A stretch of DNA of 36,576 bases from Paulinella micropora (GCA_009731375.1 BJOX01000021.1:1092442-1129017); one strand, 5' to 3'. Shown: positions 9,841 through 23,102, counted from the stretch's first letter. Notes: generated by a model from the letters alone, not told the origin. Numbers and translations are program-made.

Positions 9841-11800
9841 TGATATCAGCTATCTAGATGGGTAGGTAGGTACGTAGGTAGGAAGGTAGGTAGATAGGTA
9901 GATAGGTAGGTAGGTAGGTAGGTAGGCATTTTAGATATCAGCTTCCTAGAAAGGTAGGTAGGTAGGTAGGTAGGTAGGTAGGTAGGTAGGTAGGTAGGTA
10001 GGTAAGTAGGTAGGTAGGTAGGCATGCATTTTAGAATATCAGCTACCTAGAAAGAAAGGTAGGCAGGTAGGTAGGAAGGTAAGTAGGTAGGTAGGTAGGT
10101 AGGTAGGTAGGCATTATAGAATATCAGCTACCTAGATAGGTCGGTAGGTAGGTTCAGCTACCTAGAAAGAAAGAAAGGTAGGTAGGTAGGTAGGTAGGTG
10201 GGTAGGTAGGCATGCATTTTAGAATATCAGCTACCTAGATAGGTAGTAGGTAGGTAGGTAGGTAGGCGTGCATTTTAGAATATCAGCCACCTAGAAAGAA
10301 AGGTAGGTAGGTAGGTAGGAAGGTAGGTAGGTTGGTAGGTAGGTAGGTAGGTAGGTAGGTAGGCAGGCATGCATCATAGAATATCAGCTACCTAGATTGG
10401 TAGGTAGGTAGGTATGTAGGTAGGTAGGTAGGTAGGTAGGCATGCATTTTAGAATATCAGCTTCCTAGAAAGAAAGGTAGGTAGGTAGGTAGGTAGGTAG
10501 GTCGGTAGGTAGATAGGTAGATAGGTAGGTAGGTAGGTAGGCATGCATCACAGAATATCAGCTACCTAGATTGGTAGGTAGGTAGGTAGGTAGGTAGGCA
10601 GGTAGGTAGGTAGGTAGGTAGGTAGGTAGGTAGGTAGGCATGCATTTTAGAATATCAGCTACCTAGAAAGAAAGGTAGGTAGGTAGGTAGATAGGTAAGT
10701 AGGAAGGTAGGTAGGTAGGTAGGTAGGTAGGTAGGTAGGTAGGTAGGTATGCATTTTAAAATATCAGCTACGTAGAAAGGTAGGTAGGTAGGTAGGTAGG
10801 TAGGTAGGTAGGTAATTAGGTAATTAGGTAGGTAGGTAAATAGGCACGCATTTTGGAATATCAGCTACCTAGATAGGTAGGTAGGTAGGTAGGCATTTTA
10901 GGATATCAGCTACATAGATAGGTAGGTAGGTAGGTATGTAGGTAGGTAGGTAGGTAGGTAGGCATGCATTTTAGAATATCAGCTACCTAGATAGGTAGGT
11001 AGGTAGGTAGGTAGGTAGGTAGGTAGATAGGTAGGTAGGTAGGTAGGTAGGTAGGTTGGTAGGTTGGTAGGTAGGTAGGCATGCATTTTAGAATGTCAGC
11101 TACCTTGAAAGAAAGGTAGGTAGATAGGTAGGAAGGTAGGTAGGTAGGTAGGAAGGTAGGTAGGTAGGTAGGTAGGTATTATAGAATATCAGCTACCTAG
11201 ATAGGTAGGTAGGTAGGTAGGTAGGAAGGTAGGAAGGTAGGTAGTTAGGTATGTAGGTAGGTAGGTAGGTAGGTAGGCATTATAGAATATCAGCTGCCTT
11301 GATAAGTAAAAAGGTAGGCAAGTAGGTAGGTAGGTAGGTAGGTAGGTAGGTAGGTAGGTAGGTAGGTAGGCAGGTAGCCTCACATTTTATAACATCAACT
11401 ACCTAAATAGGTAAAAAGAAAGGTAGGTAGGTAGGTAGGTAGGTAGACACATTTAGAACATCAACTACCTAGATAGGTAAAAAGGTAGGTAGGTAGGTAG
11501 GTAGGTAGGTAAGTAGGCATGCATTTTAAAATATCAGCTACTTAGAAAGAAAGGTAGGTAGGTAGGTAGGTAGGTAGGTAGGTAGGTAGGTAGGTAGGTA
11601 GGTAGCCGCACATTTTAGAGCATCAACGACCTAGGTAGGTAAAAAGGTAGGTAGGTAGGTAGGTAGGTAAGTAAGTAGGTAGATAGACATTTTAGAATAT
11701 CAGCAACCTGTATATATGTTCGCAAGAAAACTAGGTAGATAGGTAGGTAGGTAAGTAGGTAGGTAGGTAAACATTTTAGAATATCAGCAACCTGTATATA
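9834..11800. repeat. GGTA array with ~23 copies of an AT-rich core (family J)
   Basis: Units alternate (GGTA)n with a core of about 35 bp: GCATGCATTTTAGAATATCA, then GCTACCTAGAAAGAAA. Cores lie near 9834, 9927, 10023, 10111, 10211, 10267, 10367, 10440, 10541, 10638, 10748, 10847, 10893, 10963, 11079, 11177, 11278, 11373, 11446, 11519, 11605, 11686 and 11770, plus a fragment at 10153. Spacing is about 50-115 bp. Two core endings (CTAGAAAGAAAGG and CTAGATAGG) alternate over parts of the array. The last two cores carry a different tail (CCTGTATATA then CGCAAG or TGCAAG, then AAAACTA) that leads into the telomere-like block. Confidence 0.9.
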
Positions 11801-11834
11801 CGTTTGCAAGAAAACTACCTTAGCAATCATGAAA

Positions 11835-11954
11835 ACCATAACCATAAACATAACCCTGACCATAACCAGAACCCTAACCATAACCAGAACCCTAACCATA
11901 ACCAGAACCCTAACCATAACCAGAACCCTAACCATAACCAGAACCCTAACCATA
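11835..11954 (+). repeat. Interstitial telomere-like hexamer array (left block)
   Basis: About five tandem copies of the 18-mer CCCTAACCATAACCAGAA, which is three hexamers of the form CCNNAA. CCCTAA is the complement of the canonical animal telomere repeat, and CCATAA and CCAGAA are two-base variants. The block ends at CTAACCATACTGGTGGG, next to the left arm of the inverted repeat. Confidence 0.8.
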
Positions 11955-11984
11955 CTGGTGGGAAAAATAAAGTCGAGGAAAAAA

Positions 11985-12095
11985 AAAAACATCCAGGAGT
12001 GGAAAAAAAATAAAAGTCAGGATTTGCTTTAAGACTAGAGAAAACGTAAGAACTCGGCCAAAAGTCAAGGCTGCTGCATTATGTAACACAATTAC

Positions 12096-12140
<45 letters not shown>

Positions 12141-12172
12141 AATAAAGACCTCCTTAAACACTTCTGCAAGAG

Positions 12173-12230
<58 letters not shown>

Positions 12231-12301
12231 CAAGCAGCAGCCTTGAGTTTCGGCCGAGTGCTTACGTTTTCTCTAGCTTGATTTATATATATGTATATAT
12301 G

Positions 12302-12336
<35 letters not shown>

Positions 12337-12410
12337 TCTCAAAGCAAGTCTGGACTTTATTTTTTCCACTCATGGATGTGAATTTTTTCCGATTTTATTT
12401 TTCATCTTAG
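11985..12410. repeat. Large imperfect inverted repeat with CT/TA-rich loop
   Basis: Left arm: about 11985-12079. Right arm: about 12233-12380. CTAGAGAAAACGTAAG at 12035 pairs with CTTACGTTTTCTCTAG ending at 12277. CGGCCAAAAGTCAAGGCTGC pairs with GCAGCCTTGAGTTTCGGCCG. Further out, CATCCAGGAGTGG and TTTGCTTTAAGACT pair with CCACTCATGGATG and AGTCTCAAAGCAA. A TA/GA microsatellite is inserted into the right arm at about 12285-12332. The loop (12080-12232) is mostly CT and TA repeats. The core of the right arm is itself bounded by AAATCAAG and CTTGATTT. Confidence 0.8.
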
Positions 12411-12478
12411 TAACCATAACCCTAACCATAACCGGAACCCTCACCCTAACCATAACCAGAACCCTCACCCCCCCCCCC
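12400..12478 (+). repeat. Interstitial telomere-like hexamer array (right block)
   Basis: ACCATAACCCTAACCATAAC, then GGAACCCTCACCCTAACCAT and further variants, running into poly-C and the gap. It has the same strand polarity as the left block although the sequence between them is inverted. Confidence 0.75.
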
Positions 12479-13184
12479 CCCCCCCCCCCCCCCANNNNNN
12501 NNNNNNNNNNNNNNNNNNNNNNNNNNNNNNNNNNNNNNNNNNNNNNNNNNNNNNNNNNNNNNNNNNNNNNNNNNNNNNNNNNNNNNNNNNNNNNNNNNNN
12601 NNNNNNNNNNNNNNNNNNNNNNNNNNNNNNNNNNNNNNNNNNNNNNNNNNNNNNNNNNNNNNNNNNNNNNNNNNNNNNNNNNNNNNNNNNNNNNNNNNNN
12701 NNNNNNNNNNNNNNNNNNNNNNNNNNNNNNNNNNNNNNNNNNNNNNNNNNNNNNNNNNNNNNNNNNNNNNNNNNNNNNNNNNNNNNNNNNNNNNNNNNNN
12801 NNNNNNNNNNNNNNNNNNNNNNNNNNNNNNNNNNNNNNNNNNNNNNNNNNNNNNNNNNNNNNNNNNNNNNNNNNNNNNNNNNNNNNNNNNNNNNNNNNNN
12901 NNNNNNNNNNNNNNNNNNNNNNNNNNNNNNNNNNNNNNNNNNNNNNNNNNNNNNNNNNNNNNNNNNNNNNNNNNNNNNNNNNNNNNNNNNNNNNNNNNNN
13001 NNNNNNNNNNNNNNNNNNNNNNNNNNNNNNNNNNNNNNNNNNNNNNNNNNNNNNNNNNNNNNNNNNNNNNNNNNNNNNNNNNNNNNNNNNNNNNNNNNNN
13101 NNNNNNNNNNNNNNNNNNNNNNNNNNNNNNNNNNNNNNNNNNNNNNNNNNNNNNNNNNNNNNNNNNNNNNNNNNNNNNNNNNNN
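12479..13184. other. Poly-C contig end and 690-base assembly gap
   Basis: A run of C up to 12493 precedes N from 12495 to 13184. The homopolymer is probably a sequencing or assembly artefact at a contig end. Confidence 0.9.
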
Positions 13185-13420
<236 letters not shown>

Positions 13421-13725
13421 TAGACACCAACCTGTTTTCTGACGGGGTGTGTACCCCCCATCTGGTCCACATAGAGTCTGTACCTGTTGCTATCCAACAT
13501 TTTCCTAGAGGTGTTACGTAAAGCCACCAGCCCTTGCCATCCGGTGCCCCCCTGGCCCAGAAAAATTAGTGTATTATGCGACTAGCCACAAATTTGACGT
13601 GTCTTTGCGGGCGAGCCGGAGCCGGACCGGCGAGCCCGCAAAACACGTCAAATTTGGCGCGCCGCAATATGTAGTTTTATCGGTAACCTGACCACATTTT
13701 GTGGAGGTGACCGATAAATAAGAAG
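13421..13725 (-). other. Single-copy island with partly open minus-strand frames
   Basis: About 300 bases of complex sequence. Two minus-strand frames are open across 13430-13540: one reads GKGWWLYVTPLGKCWIATG, the other RKMLDSNRYRLYVDQMGG. Another minus-strand frame at 13574-13705 reads [15 protein letters not shown]. The frames do not join without stops. This looks like a degenerate dispersed element rather than a working exon. It contains the hairpin annotated separately. Confidence 0.5.
13590..13655. repeat. Strong GC-rich hairpin
   Basis: AAATTTGACGTGTCTTTGCG (13590 on) pairs with CGCAAAACACGTCAAATTT, ending at 13655. The arms are about 22-23 bases with one bulged base. The loop itself contains CCGGAGCCGGACCGG, which can extend the stem. 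A second nested hairpin follows at 13680-13714 (TCGGT with ACCGA, CCACA with TGTGG). These could be terminal inverted repeats of a small DNA element or a structured RNA. The sequence alone does not decide. Confidence 0.75.
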
Positions 13726-13995
13726 GTAGGGAGATAGGTAGGTAAGTAGATGGATAGAGGGGAAGGGAGGAAGGAGGAAAGAAGGGAAGAAGGGAAGGAA
13801 GGAAGGAAGGAAGAAAAGAAGGAAGGAAGGAAGGAAAGACGGAAGGAAAGAAAGAAGGAAAAAAAGAAAGTAAGAAAGAAAGAAATAAATGAAGGAAGTA
13901 AGGAAGTAAGGAAGGAAGGAAGGAAGGAAGGAGAAAGATAGAAACAAAGACAGAAAGAAAGACAGAAAGAAAGATAGGTAGAAAGATAGAAAGAA
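13726..13995. repeat. GGAA/GAAA purine-rich array
   Basis: Degenerate (GGAA)n and (GAAA)n with GTAA and GACA variants. The purine-only strand gives K/E/R-rich frames on one strand and F/S/P-rich frames on the other, and neither is a gene. Confidence 0.85.
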
Positions 13996-15174
<1,179 letters not shown>

Positions 15175-15184
15175 NNNNNNNNNN
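15175..15184. other. Assembly gap (10 N)
   Basis: Ten N inside a GATA array, probably of unknown true size. Confidence 0.95.
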
Positions 15185-15305
15185 TGATAGATAGATTGAT
15201 AGATAGATGGATAGATCGATAGATAGATAGATAGATAGATGGATAGATGGATAGATGGATAGATAGATGGATAGATAGATGGATAGATAGATGGATAGAT
15301 AGATG

Positions 15306-15336
<31 letters not shown>

Positions 15337-15501
15337 GGATAGATAGATGGATAGATAGATGGATAGATAGATGGATAGGTAGATGGATAGATAGATGGAT
15401 AGATAGATGGATAGATAGATAGATAGATAGATAGATAAATAGATAGAGATAAATGGATAGATAGATAGATAGAGATAAATAGATAGATATATAGACAGAT
15501 G

Positions 15502-15543
<42 letters not shown>

Positions 15544-15549
15544 GATAAT

Positions 15550-15611
<62 letters not shown>
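15185..15611. repeat. GATA array, second copy of the 14.4-14.85 kb variant block
   Basis: The order of GATGGATA, GATCGATA, AGAGATAAAT and AGAGATAATAAG landmarks matches 14425-14850 at an offset of about 765 bp. It is either a true array duplication or an unmerged overlap across the gap at 15175. Confidence 0.8.
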
Positions 15612-15612
<1 letters not shown>

Positions 15613-15654
15613 TTGACATTCCATTTGGTGTGTAGGTCTAATCCCATAGGAAGC

Positions 15655-15657
<3 letters not shown>
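15612..15657. repeat. Family N element, copy 1
   Basis: A 46-bp complex core with GACATTCCATTTGGTGTGTA and GGTCTAATCCCATAGGAAGC inside GATA. The second copy is at 16510-16554. Confidence 0.75.
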
Positions 15658-15702
<45 letters not shown>

Positions 15703-15748
15703 GATAGATAGACAGATAGATAGATAGATAGATAGATAGGTAGGTAGA
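15658..15748. repeat. GATA array
   Basis: (GATA)n with GACA and GGTA units. Confidence 0.9.
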
Positions 15749-16204
15749 TAAATATGTTTAATCTATGGGCGTGGCTTAGCTTGAAAAGCCTTTGCCTCCT
15801 ATACTACCCCGGACAAGAATTTTCAGCACCGGCCAAGCTGCACACCAACCACTGTCTCGCTGTGGTTGCTGTCTGTGCCCAGTTCAAGCCGAAAGGTAGC
15901 CGAGCCCTTTTGAACTATACGGGACAACACTAGAACACTCCCCAGGAGCGTGTGCCCTAAGGAGATGATGTCGGTATCAAGTCGAGGTTTCAGGAGTTCA
16001 CGCTCGTTGTGAGTTACCTTCTACAACCCCGACTTCATCAACCCTTTGCATCACGCCCCGACTTCATCAGCCATGGTCAGGAGTTGGTTGCCTGTTTAGC
16101 CCTTGCGCTGCGCGCGATTAACGGCGGACACAAAATCGTCATTGTAGGAGATAGTTAGATCTGAACCCCAGGCTGAGTTGCCAGTGGCAGAGACCGTCTC
16201 CAGG

Positions 16205-16206
<2 letters not shown>
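15749..16206. other. Single-copy island of ~455 bp
   Basis: The longest complex stretch in the first half apart from families A and C. Its start (AAATATGTTTAATCTATGGG) resembles the start of family L. It holds a short direct repeat, CCCCGACTTCATCA, at about 16027 and 16057. On the minus strand two segments are open and protein-like but separated by stops: one ending DDFVSAVNRAQRKG before a stop at 16096, and another around 15835-16015 containing LKPRLDTDIISLGHTLLGS. I take it as a decayed dispersed element, not a working gene. Confidence 0.5.

Positions 16207-16255
<49 letters not shown>
16207..16255. repeat. GATA array
   Basis: Short (GATA)n leading into family A. Confidence 0.9.
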
Positions 16256-16257
<2 letters not shown>

Positions 16258-16383
16258 GATATCGACTAATGTCAGAAAAAAGGAGCTTCTGATTTCGTCA
16301 ACCAAGGAAGTCTGTGGGTTAAGTATTAACCCGATGCCCAGCTAAGCCGTGATGTTTGCACGGAAGGGACTGATACAGGCGAA
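16256..16383 (-). repeat. Family A, truncated copy (~128 bp)
   Basis: Starts AAGATATCGACTAATG and follows the family to GATACAGGCGA, then GATA resumes. Same fixed boundary, different truncation point. Confidence 0.8.
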
Positions 16384-16434
16384 GATAGATAGATAGATAG
16401 ATAGGNNNNNNNNNNTATAGATAGATAGACAGGC

Positions 16435-16509
<75 letters not shown>
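16384..16509. repeat. GATA array with 10-N gap
   Basis: (GATA)n interrupted by N at 16406-16415. Confidence 0.9.
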
Positions 16510-16510
<1 letters not shown>

Positions 16511-16554
16511 GACCTTCCATCTGGTGTGTAGGTCTAAGCCGATTGGAAGCAGAC
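16510..16554. repeat. Family N element, copy 2
   Basis: GACCTTCCATCTGGTGTGTA then GGTCTAAGCCGATTGGAAGC. About 80-85 percent like copy 1 by eye. Confidence 0.75.
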
Positions 16555-16573
16555 GTATTTTCTCCTATTGATG

Positions 16574-16668
<95 letters not shown>

Positions 16669-16757
16669 GGAAAGTGTTTATCTAGGAGCGGCACGAAGTG
16701 CAGGGTACGTACATTTGATGGGCGAGCTCAAAGGAAAAAAACACCCCACGCTCAAAG

Positions 16758-16810
<53 letters not shown>

Positions 16811-16859
16811 TTGGATAGATAGATAGTTGGATAGATAGATAAATATATTATATAGATAG

Positions 16860-16890
<31 letters not shown>

Positions 16891-16929
16891 TAGATAGATA
16901 GAGAGATAGATAGATAGATAGATAGATAT

Positions 16930-16974
<45 letters not shown>

Positions 16975-17002
16975 AAGATAGAGATAGAAAGATAGAGATA
17001 GT

Positions 17003-17051
<49 letters not shown>
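16555..17051. repeat. GATA array with a complex insert
   Basis: (GATA)n with TTGG, GAGAGA and GTGATA variants. An island of about 90 bp at 16671-16759 contains CACCCCACGCTCAAAGG and an earlier CTCAAAGG, with no detectable second copy in the window. Confidence 0.85.
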
Positions 17052-17054
<3 letters not shown>

Positions 17055-17196
17055 TGTTTGGTCTATCAGCTCTGCATATCCGAAGACATAGGCATCCATT
17101 CCACCCCGCCGCCAGTTGGTGGCTGGTAGCGGGCTGGGAGATAGCACTAAGCTTAGAATTTATGCAGTCTGAAGGTTCTACGCATGCCCTAGAGAT
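17052..17196. repeat. Family L element, copy 2, plus ~55 bp of adjoining complex sequence
   Basis: The first 90 bases match 9529-9615 closely. After GGGCTGGGAG it continues into sequence absent from copy 1, ending GCATGCCCTAGAG, and then GATA. Confidence 0.75.
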
Positions 17197-17269
17197 AGAT
17201 AGATAGATAGATAGATATATAGACAGGTCGACAGATAGATAGATAGATAGATAGATCGATCGATCGATC

Positions 17270-17313
<44 letters not shown>

Positions 17314-17330
17314 TATAGATACATACCTTA
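17197..17330. repeat. GATA array with GATC block
   Basis: (GATA)n with a short palindromic (GATC)n at about 17255-17271. Confidence 0.85.
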
Positions 17331-17580
17331 CGTAGCTCTTGGTAATTCGTAGAACCTACAAATCAACACGTTACCATGTATATATATATATATATTATAT
17401 ATATATATATGTGTGTGTGTGTATACATACATACACACATACATACATACACACATACACACATACATACACACATACATACATACATATATATATTTTT
17501 ATGTATATACTGACAAGTATATTCAACTTATAGATTGTTCGCAAAAACCTAACCTTTACACTCTTTGGCGTTATCAATTA
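17331..17580. repeat. Island, TA/TG/CACA arrays and family Q copy 1
   Basis: A 50-bp island (17328-17378) is followed by TA, TG and CATA/CACA arrays, then complex sequence at 17506-17580. The latter contains CGCAAAAACCTAACC and CTCTTTGGCGTTATCAA and is similar to 17957-18005 (CGTAAAAATGTAACC, CTCTTCAGCGTTTTCAA). Confidence 0.65.
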
Positions 17581-17690
17581 GAGAGAAAGAGTGAGAGAGA
17601 GAGGGGGGGGGGGGGGGGGGGGGGGGGGGGAGGGGGGGGGGGGGGGGGGGGAGAGGGGGGGGGGGGGGGGGGGGGAAAAAAAAAAAAGGG

Positions 17691-17736
<46 letters not shown>

Positions 17737-17746
17737 NNNNNNNNNN
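17581..17746. other. G/A/T homopolymers and 10-N gap
   Basis: GA repeats pass into about 80 bases of mostly G, then A, GGGGG and T runs, then N at 17737-17746. Stacked homopolymers of three different bases at a gap are probably a contig-end artefact. Confidence 0.85.
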
Positions 17747-17780
<34 letters not shown>

Positions 17781-17781
17781 A

Positions 17782-17837
<56 letters not shown>

Positions 17838-17838
17838 C

Positions 17839-17900
<62 letters not shown>

Positions 17901-17901
17901 A
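17747..17901. repeat. CTAT array (GATA in reverse orientation)
   Basis: The only long CTAT-oriented array before 35.5 kb. It begins exactly at a gap, so this contig may be placed in the wrong orientation. Confidence 0.9.
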
Positions 17902-18113
17902 TTCGTATATTTTGTCAAGCTTTATGTATATATATGTATATATATATATATATTGTACGTAAAAATGTAACCTCCAAGCTCTTCAGCGTTTTCAAGAAAT
18001 TAATTGAATACAAATAAACATTTATATATCTACATGTACAAACAAAAAAACATTTACATATGTATAAGTATATATTCGCTTGCCTGACTGGCATCGCCGT
18101 GGTTGTCGAGTAT

Positions 18114-18115
<2 letters not shown>
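17902..18115. other. AT-rich complex sequence with family Q copy 2
   Basis: Contains a short TA run and the diverged second copy of family Q. Ends at CGCCGTGGTTGTCGAGTATTGG, which is a third, shorter copy of the GTGGTTGTCG segment found at 18293 and 19643. Confidence 0.6.
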
Positions 18116-18162
<47 letters not shown>

Positions 18163-18216
18163 TGTGTGTGTGTGTCAGAGAGAGAGAGAGAGTGAGAGAG
18201 AGAGAGAGAGAGAGAC

Positions 18217-18266
<50 letters not shown>

Positions 18267-18340
18267 AGAGGGAGAGAAAGAGAGAGGGTCGTCATGGTTG
18301 TCGTGTATTGAAGACAGAGAGAGACAGAGAGAGAGAGAGA

Positions 18341-18380
<40 letters not shown>

Positions 18381-18436
18381 AAAAGACAAACGTGATTTTT
18401 ATTATTATTATTATTACTATTATTATTATTATTATT
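18116..18436. repeat. GA array, first unit of segmental duplication
   Basis: (GA)n with TG and CAGA interruptions, the CATGGTTGTCGTGTATTGAA motif at about 18293, a second (GA)n, AAAAGGAAAAAGACAAACGT, then (ATT)n. The order matches 19615-19808. Confidence 0.85.
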
Positions 18437-19465
<1,029 letters not shown>

Positions 19466-19614
19466 ATAGAAACCTACATTGCATACACACACACACAAAC
19501 ATACATACATACATACATACATACATACATACATACATGCATGCATGCATAAATGCATGCATGCATGCATACATACATACATACATACATACATACATAC
19601 ATACATACATACAT
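19466..19614. repeat. CATA/CATG array
   Basis: Begins CATAGAAACC then CACA and CATA repeats. The same sequence follows unit 2 at 20638. Confidence 0.85.
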
Positions 19615-19661
19615 ACAGAGGGAGAGAAAGAGAGAGGGTCCTCATGGTTGTCGTGTATTGA

Positions 19662-19726
<65 letters not shown>

Positions 19727-19740
19727 AAAAGACAAACGTG

Positions 19741-19807
<67 letters not shown>

Positions 19808-20301
19808 TAGTAAATCTGCCTTTGAGTGTTGACTGTGACATATTTGAGGGAAATCCCGATGAAAAAACCTAGTCACACTTGCTAAACAGAGTTCCAGCCC
19901 AATGGCCTCAAGGCGTTAAACTGTGACGCCAACTCATAACCCTTTGGTGGTAGATGCTGGGGAGGAGGGTCGTTGCGCGCGTAAAAGATCTTAAACTCCG
20001 CATATGCTGGTTGATAGCCCAGGACCCAGCAGACACCAGATTGTTATGGGTGGGGTTTCGAGGCAGCTCTAGCAACCGCGCTTGGTGTATGCACTTGCAC
20101 ATTCGGTGACGTCTTGCAAGAGGTTGCTGGGACTGCGGAATAACCTCGGCTTAGTGCAGTCTTGCCCTCAGGAGCTCCATCGGTGGCCCCGATCATCAGG
20201 CGAGAGACTGACACGGGGGGGTGGAGGACCTCGAACAAGGGTATTGGAGGCTTATGTCCGTTGAGGATATGCCATTAGCTGCATCAGTACGCCTCAGATA
20301 T

Positions 20302-20342
<41 letters not shown>

Positions 20343-20446
20343 CATTCTTCTTCTTCTTCTTCTTCTTCTTCTTCTTCTTCTTCTTCTTCTTCTTCTTCTT
20401 CTTCTACTACTACTACTACTACTTCTACTTCTTCTTCTTCTTCTTC

Positions 20447-20481
<35 letters not shown>

Positions 20482-20640
20482 GTCATTTTTCTGTTCTTGT
20501 TTATGGTTATGTTATGTATATCCTTTTCTTTTTCTTTTTCTTTTCTTATTTTCTTCTTTTCTTCTTCTTCTTCTTCTTTTTCTTCTTCTTCTTCTTCTTC
20601 TTCTTCTTCTTCTTCTTCTTCTTCTTTTTTTTTTACATCA
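19615..20640. repeat. Second unit of the segmental duplication, with family C copy 2
   Basis: Repeats the order GA array, GTTGTCGTGTATTGAA, GA, ATT, family C (19894-20304), ATT, CTT, ATT, CATTTTTCTGTTCTTGTTTA, CTT. It differs from unit 1 by an extra 85-bp complex stretch (19809-19893) before family C, by fewer ATT/CTT units, by added CTA triplets, and by lacking the long poly-T. The offset between units is about 1.36 kb at their start and 1.46 kb at family C. Confidence 0.9.
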
Positions 20641-20700
20641 TAGAAACCTTCATACACACACACACACAAACAAGCATACATACATGCATACATACACAAA

Positions 20701-20733
<33 letters not shown>

Positions 20734-21083
20734 GCATATATGCATATATATATGCATACATACATAAATACATAAATATATGCATACATTCATACATACA
20801 TACATACATACATGCATACACATAAATACATACGTACATACATACATACATACATGCATACATACATACATACATACATACATACAAACATACATACATA
20901 CAATACAAACTTACATACATACATTGATACATACATACATACATACATACATATACATACAGATACATACATACATGCATATATGTTTACATGCATATAT
21001 ACATGCATGCATACATACATACATACATACATACATACATACATACATACATGCATATATGCATACATACATACATACATACA

Positions 21084-21115
<32 letters not shown>

Positions 21116-21535
21116 CATACATATACATACATATACATACATATACATACATACATACATGCACACATGCATACATACATACATACGTACGTACATACAT
21201 ACATACATGCATACATACATACATACATACATACATACATACATACATACATACATACATAACATACATAACACACTAACACACATGCATACATACATGC
21301 ATATATACATACATATATACATACATACATACATACATACATACATGACATGACATGACATGACATGACATACATACATACATACATACATACATACATA
21401 CATACATACATACATACATACATACATACATACATACATACATACATACATACATACATACATACATACATACATACATACATACATACATAACATACAT
21501 ACATAACATACATATATATATGCATACATACATAC
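20641..21535. repeat. CATA array with ACATG block
   Basis: Long (CATA)n with ATGC, ATATGC, CGTA and ACAC variants. A pure ACATG pentamer run lies at 21344-21369. Frames on both strands are repeat translations. Confidence 0.9.
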
Positions 21536-21596
21536 ATGCTACATACGTGTAGGATTGCAGTACATTTATACATACATACATACATACATACAAACA

Positions 21597-21628
<32 letters not shown>

Positions 21629-22078
21629 CGTAGGTACATACATACGTACGTACATACATACATACATACATACATACATACATACATACATACGTACATA
21701 CGTACATACATACATACATACATACATACATACATACATACATACATACATACATACATACATACATACATACATACATACATACATGCATACGTACATA
21801 CGTACATACATACATACATACATACATACATACATACATACATACATGAATACGTACATACGTACATATATACATGCATACATACATGCATACATACATA
21901 CAGTACCGTAATTTTGCGAGTACCTTTGTAGTACATACATACATACAATACATACATACATACATACATACATACATACATACATACATACGTACATACG
22001 TACACACATACATACTTACTTTCTTACTTACCGTAGTTTTGCGTGTAGCTGTAGTATATATGTACATTACATAGCTAC

Positions 22079-22109
<31 letters not shown>

Positions 22110-22286
22110 CATACATACATACATGCATGCATACATGCATGCATGCATGCATACATACATACATACATACATACATACATACAAACATACATACATACAT
22201 ACATACATACATACATACATAAATACATACATACATACATACATACATACATACTTTTGTGTGTACGATTGAAATAAATATATACA

Positions 22287-22317
<31 letters not shown>

Positions 22318-22359
22318 CTCACCGCAGTTTTGCGTGTACCATTGCAGTACATACATACA

Positions 22360-22390
<31 letters not shown>

Positions 22391-22442
22391 CATCCATACA
22401 TACTCACCGTAGTTTTGCGTACCATTGCAGTACATATATACA

Positions 22443-22473
<31 letters not shown>

Positions 22474-22740
22474 CATACATACATACATACATACATACAT
22501 ACATACATACATACATTCATTCATACATTCATTCATACTCACCGTAGTTTTGCGTGTCCCATTGTAGTATGCATGTATGTATGTATGTATGTATGTATGT
22601 ATGTATGTATGTATGTATGTATGTATGTATGTATGTAGTTTTGCGTGTATGTATGTATGTATGTATGTATGTATCATAAATTCATACATTCATACATACT
22701 GACCGTAATTTTGCGTGTACCATCGTAGTAAGAGTGGATG
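21536..22740. repeat. CATA/TATG arrays with interspersed 30-bp core (family P)
   Basis: The core CACCGTAGTTTTGCGTGTAC then CATTGCAGTACAT occurs near 22319, 22403 and 22539. Diverged copies lie near 21541, 21903, 22030, 22255, 22634 and 22701. At the 22539 copy the flanking array switches from CATA to TATG. The 22701 copy carries an added tail (AGAGTGGATGGCTTAGTAGC) and ends in GATA. Confidence 0.85.
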
Positions 22741-22955
22741 GCTTAGTAGCCTAAGATAGATAGATAGATAGATATATAGATAGATAGATAGATAGATAGA
22801 TAGGTAGGTAGGTAGGTAGGTAGGTAGGTAGATAGATAGATAGATAGATAGACAGACAGATAGATATATAGATAGGTAGGTAGTTTTTCGTGCGCCATTG
22901 TAGTAAGCGTGGATGGCTTAGTAGCCTGAGATAGATAGATAGATAGATAGGTAGG

Positions 22956-23046
<91 letters not shown>

Positions 23047-23102
23047 GTAGGTAGGTAGGTAGGTAGGCAGGTAGGTAGGTAGGTAGGTAGATGGACAGAT
23101 AG

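Noticed and set aside
11804-12032. Asn/His/Pro-rich frames over the telomere-like array
   Set aside because: All three phases of the 18-mer are open. The frames end in A-rich sequence with no domain.
13590-13655. tRNA or microRNA precursor at the hairpin
   Set aside because: No cloverleaf or A/B-box pattern is visible, and a microRNA call needs small-RNA reads. I kept it as an unexplained hairpin.
17604-17736. G-quadruplex-forming poly-G or a functional homopolymer
   Set aside because: G, A, G and T runs lie end to end directly before N, and similar runs border other gaps. Assembly or sequencing artefact is far more likely.
20641-22690. Long open frames on both strands rich in THTYI and YVCM
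   Set aside because: CATA and TATG repeats are open in every phase, and overlapping frames on both strands are equally long.
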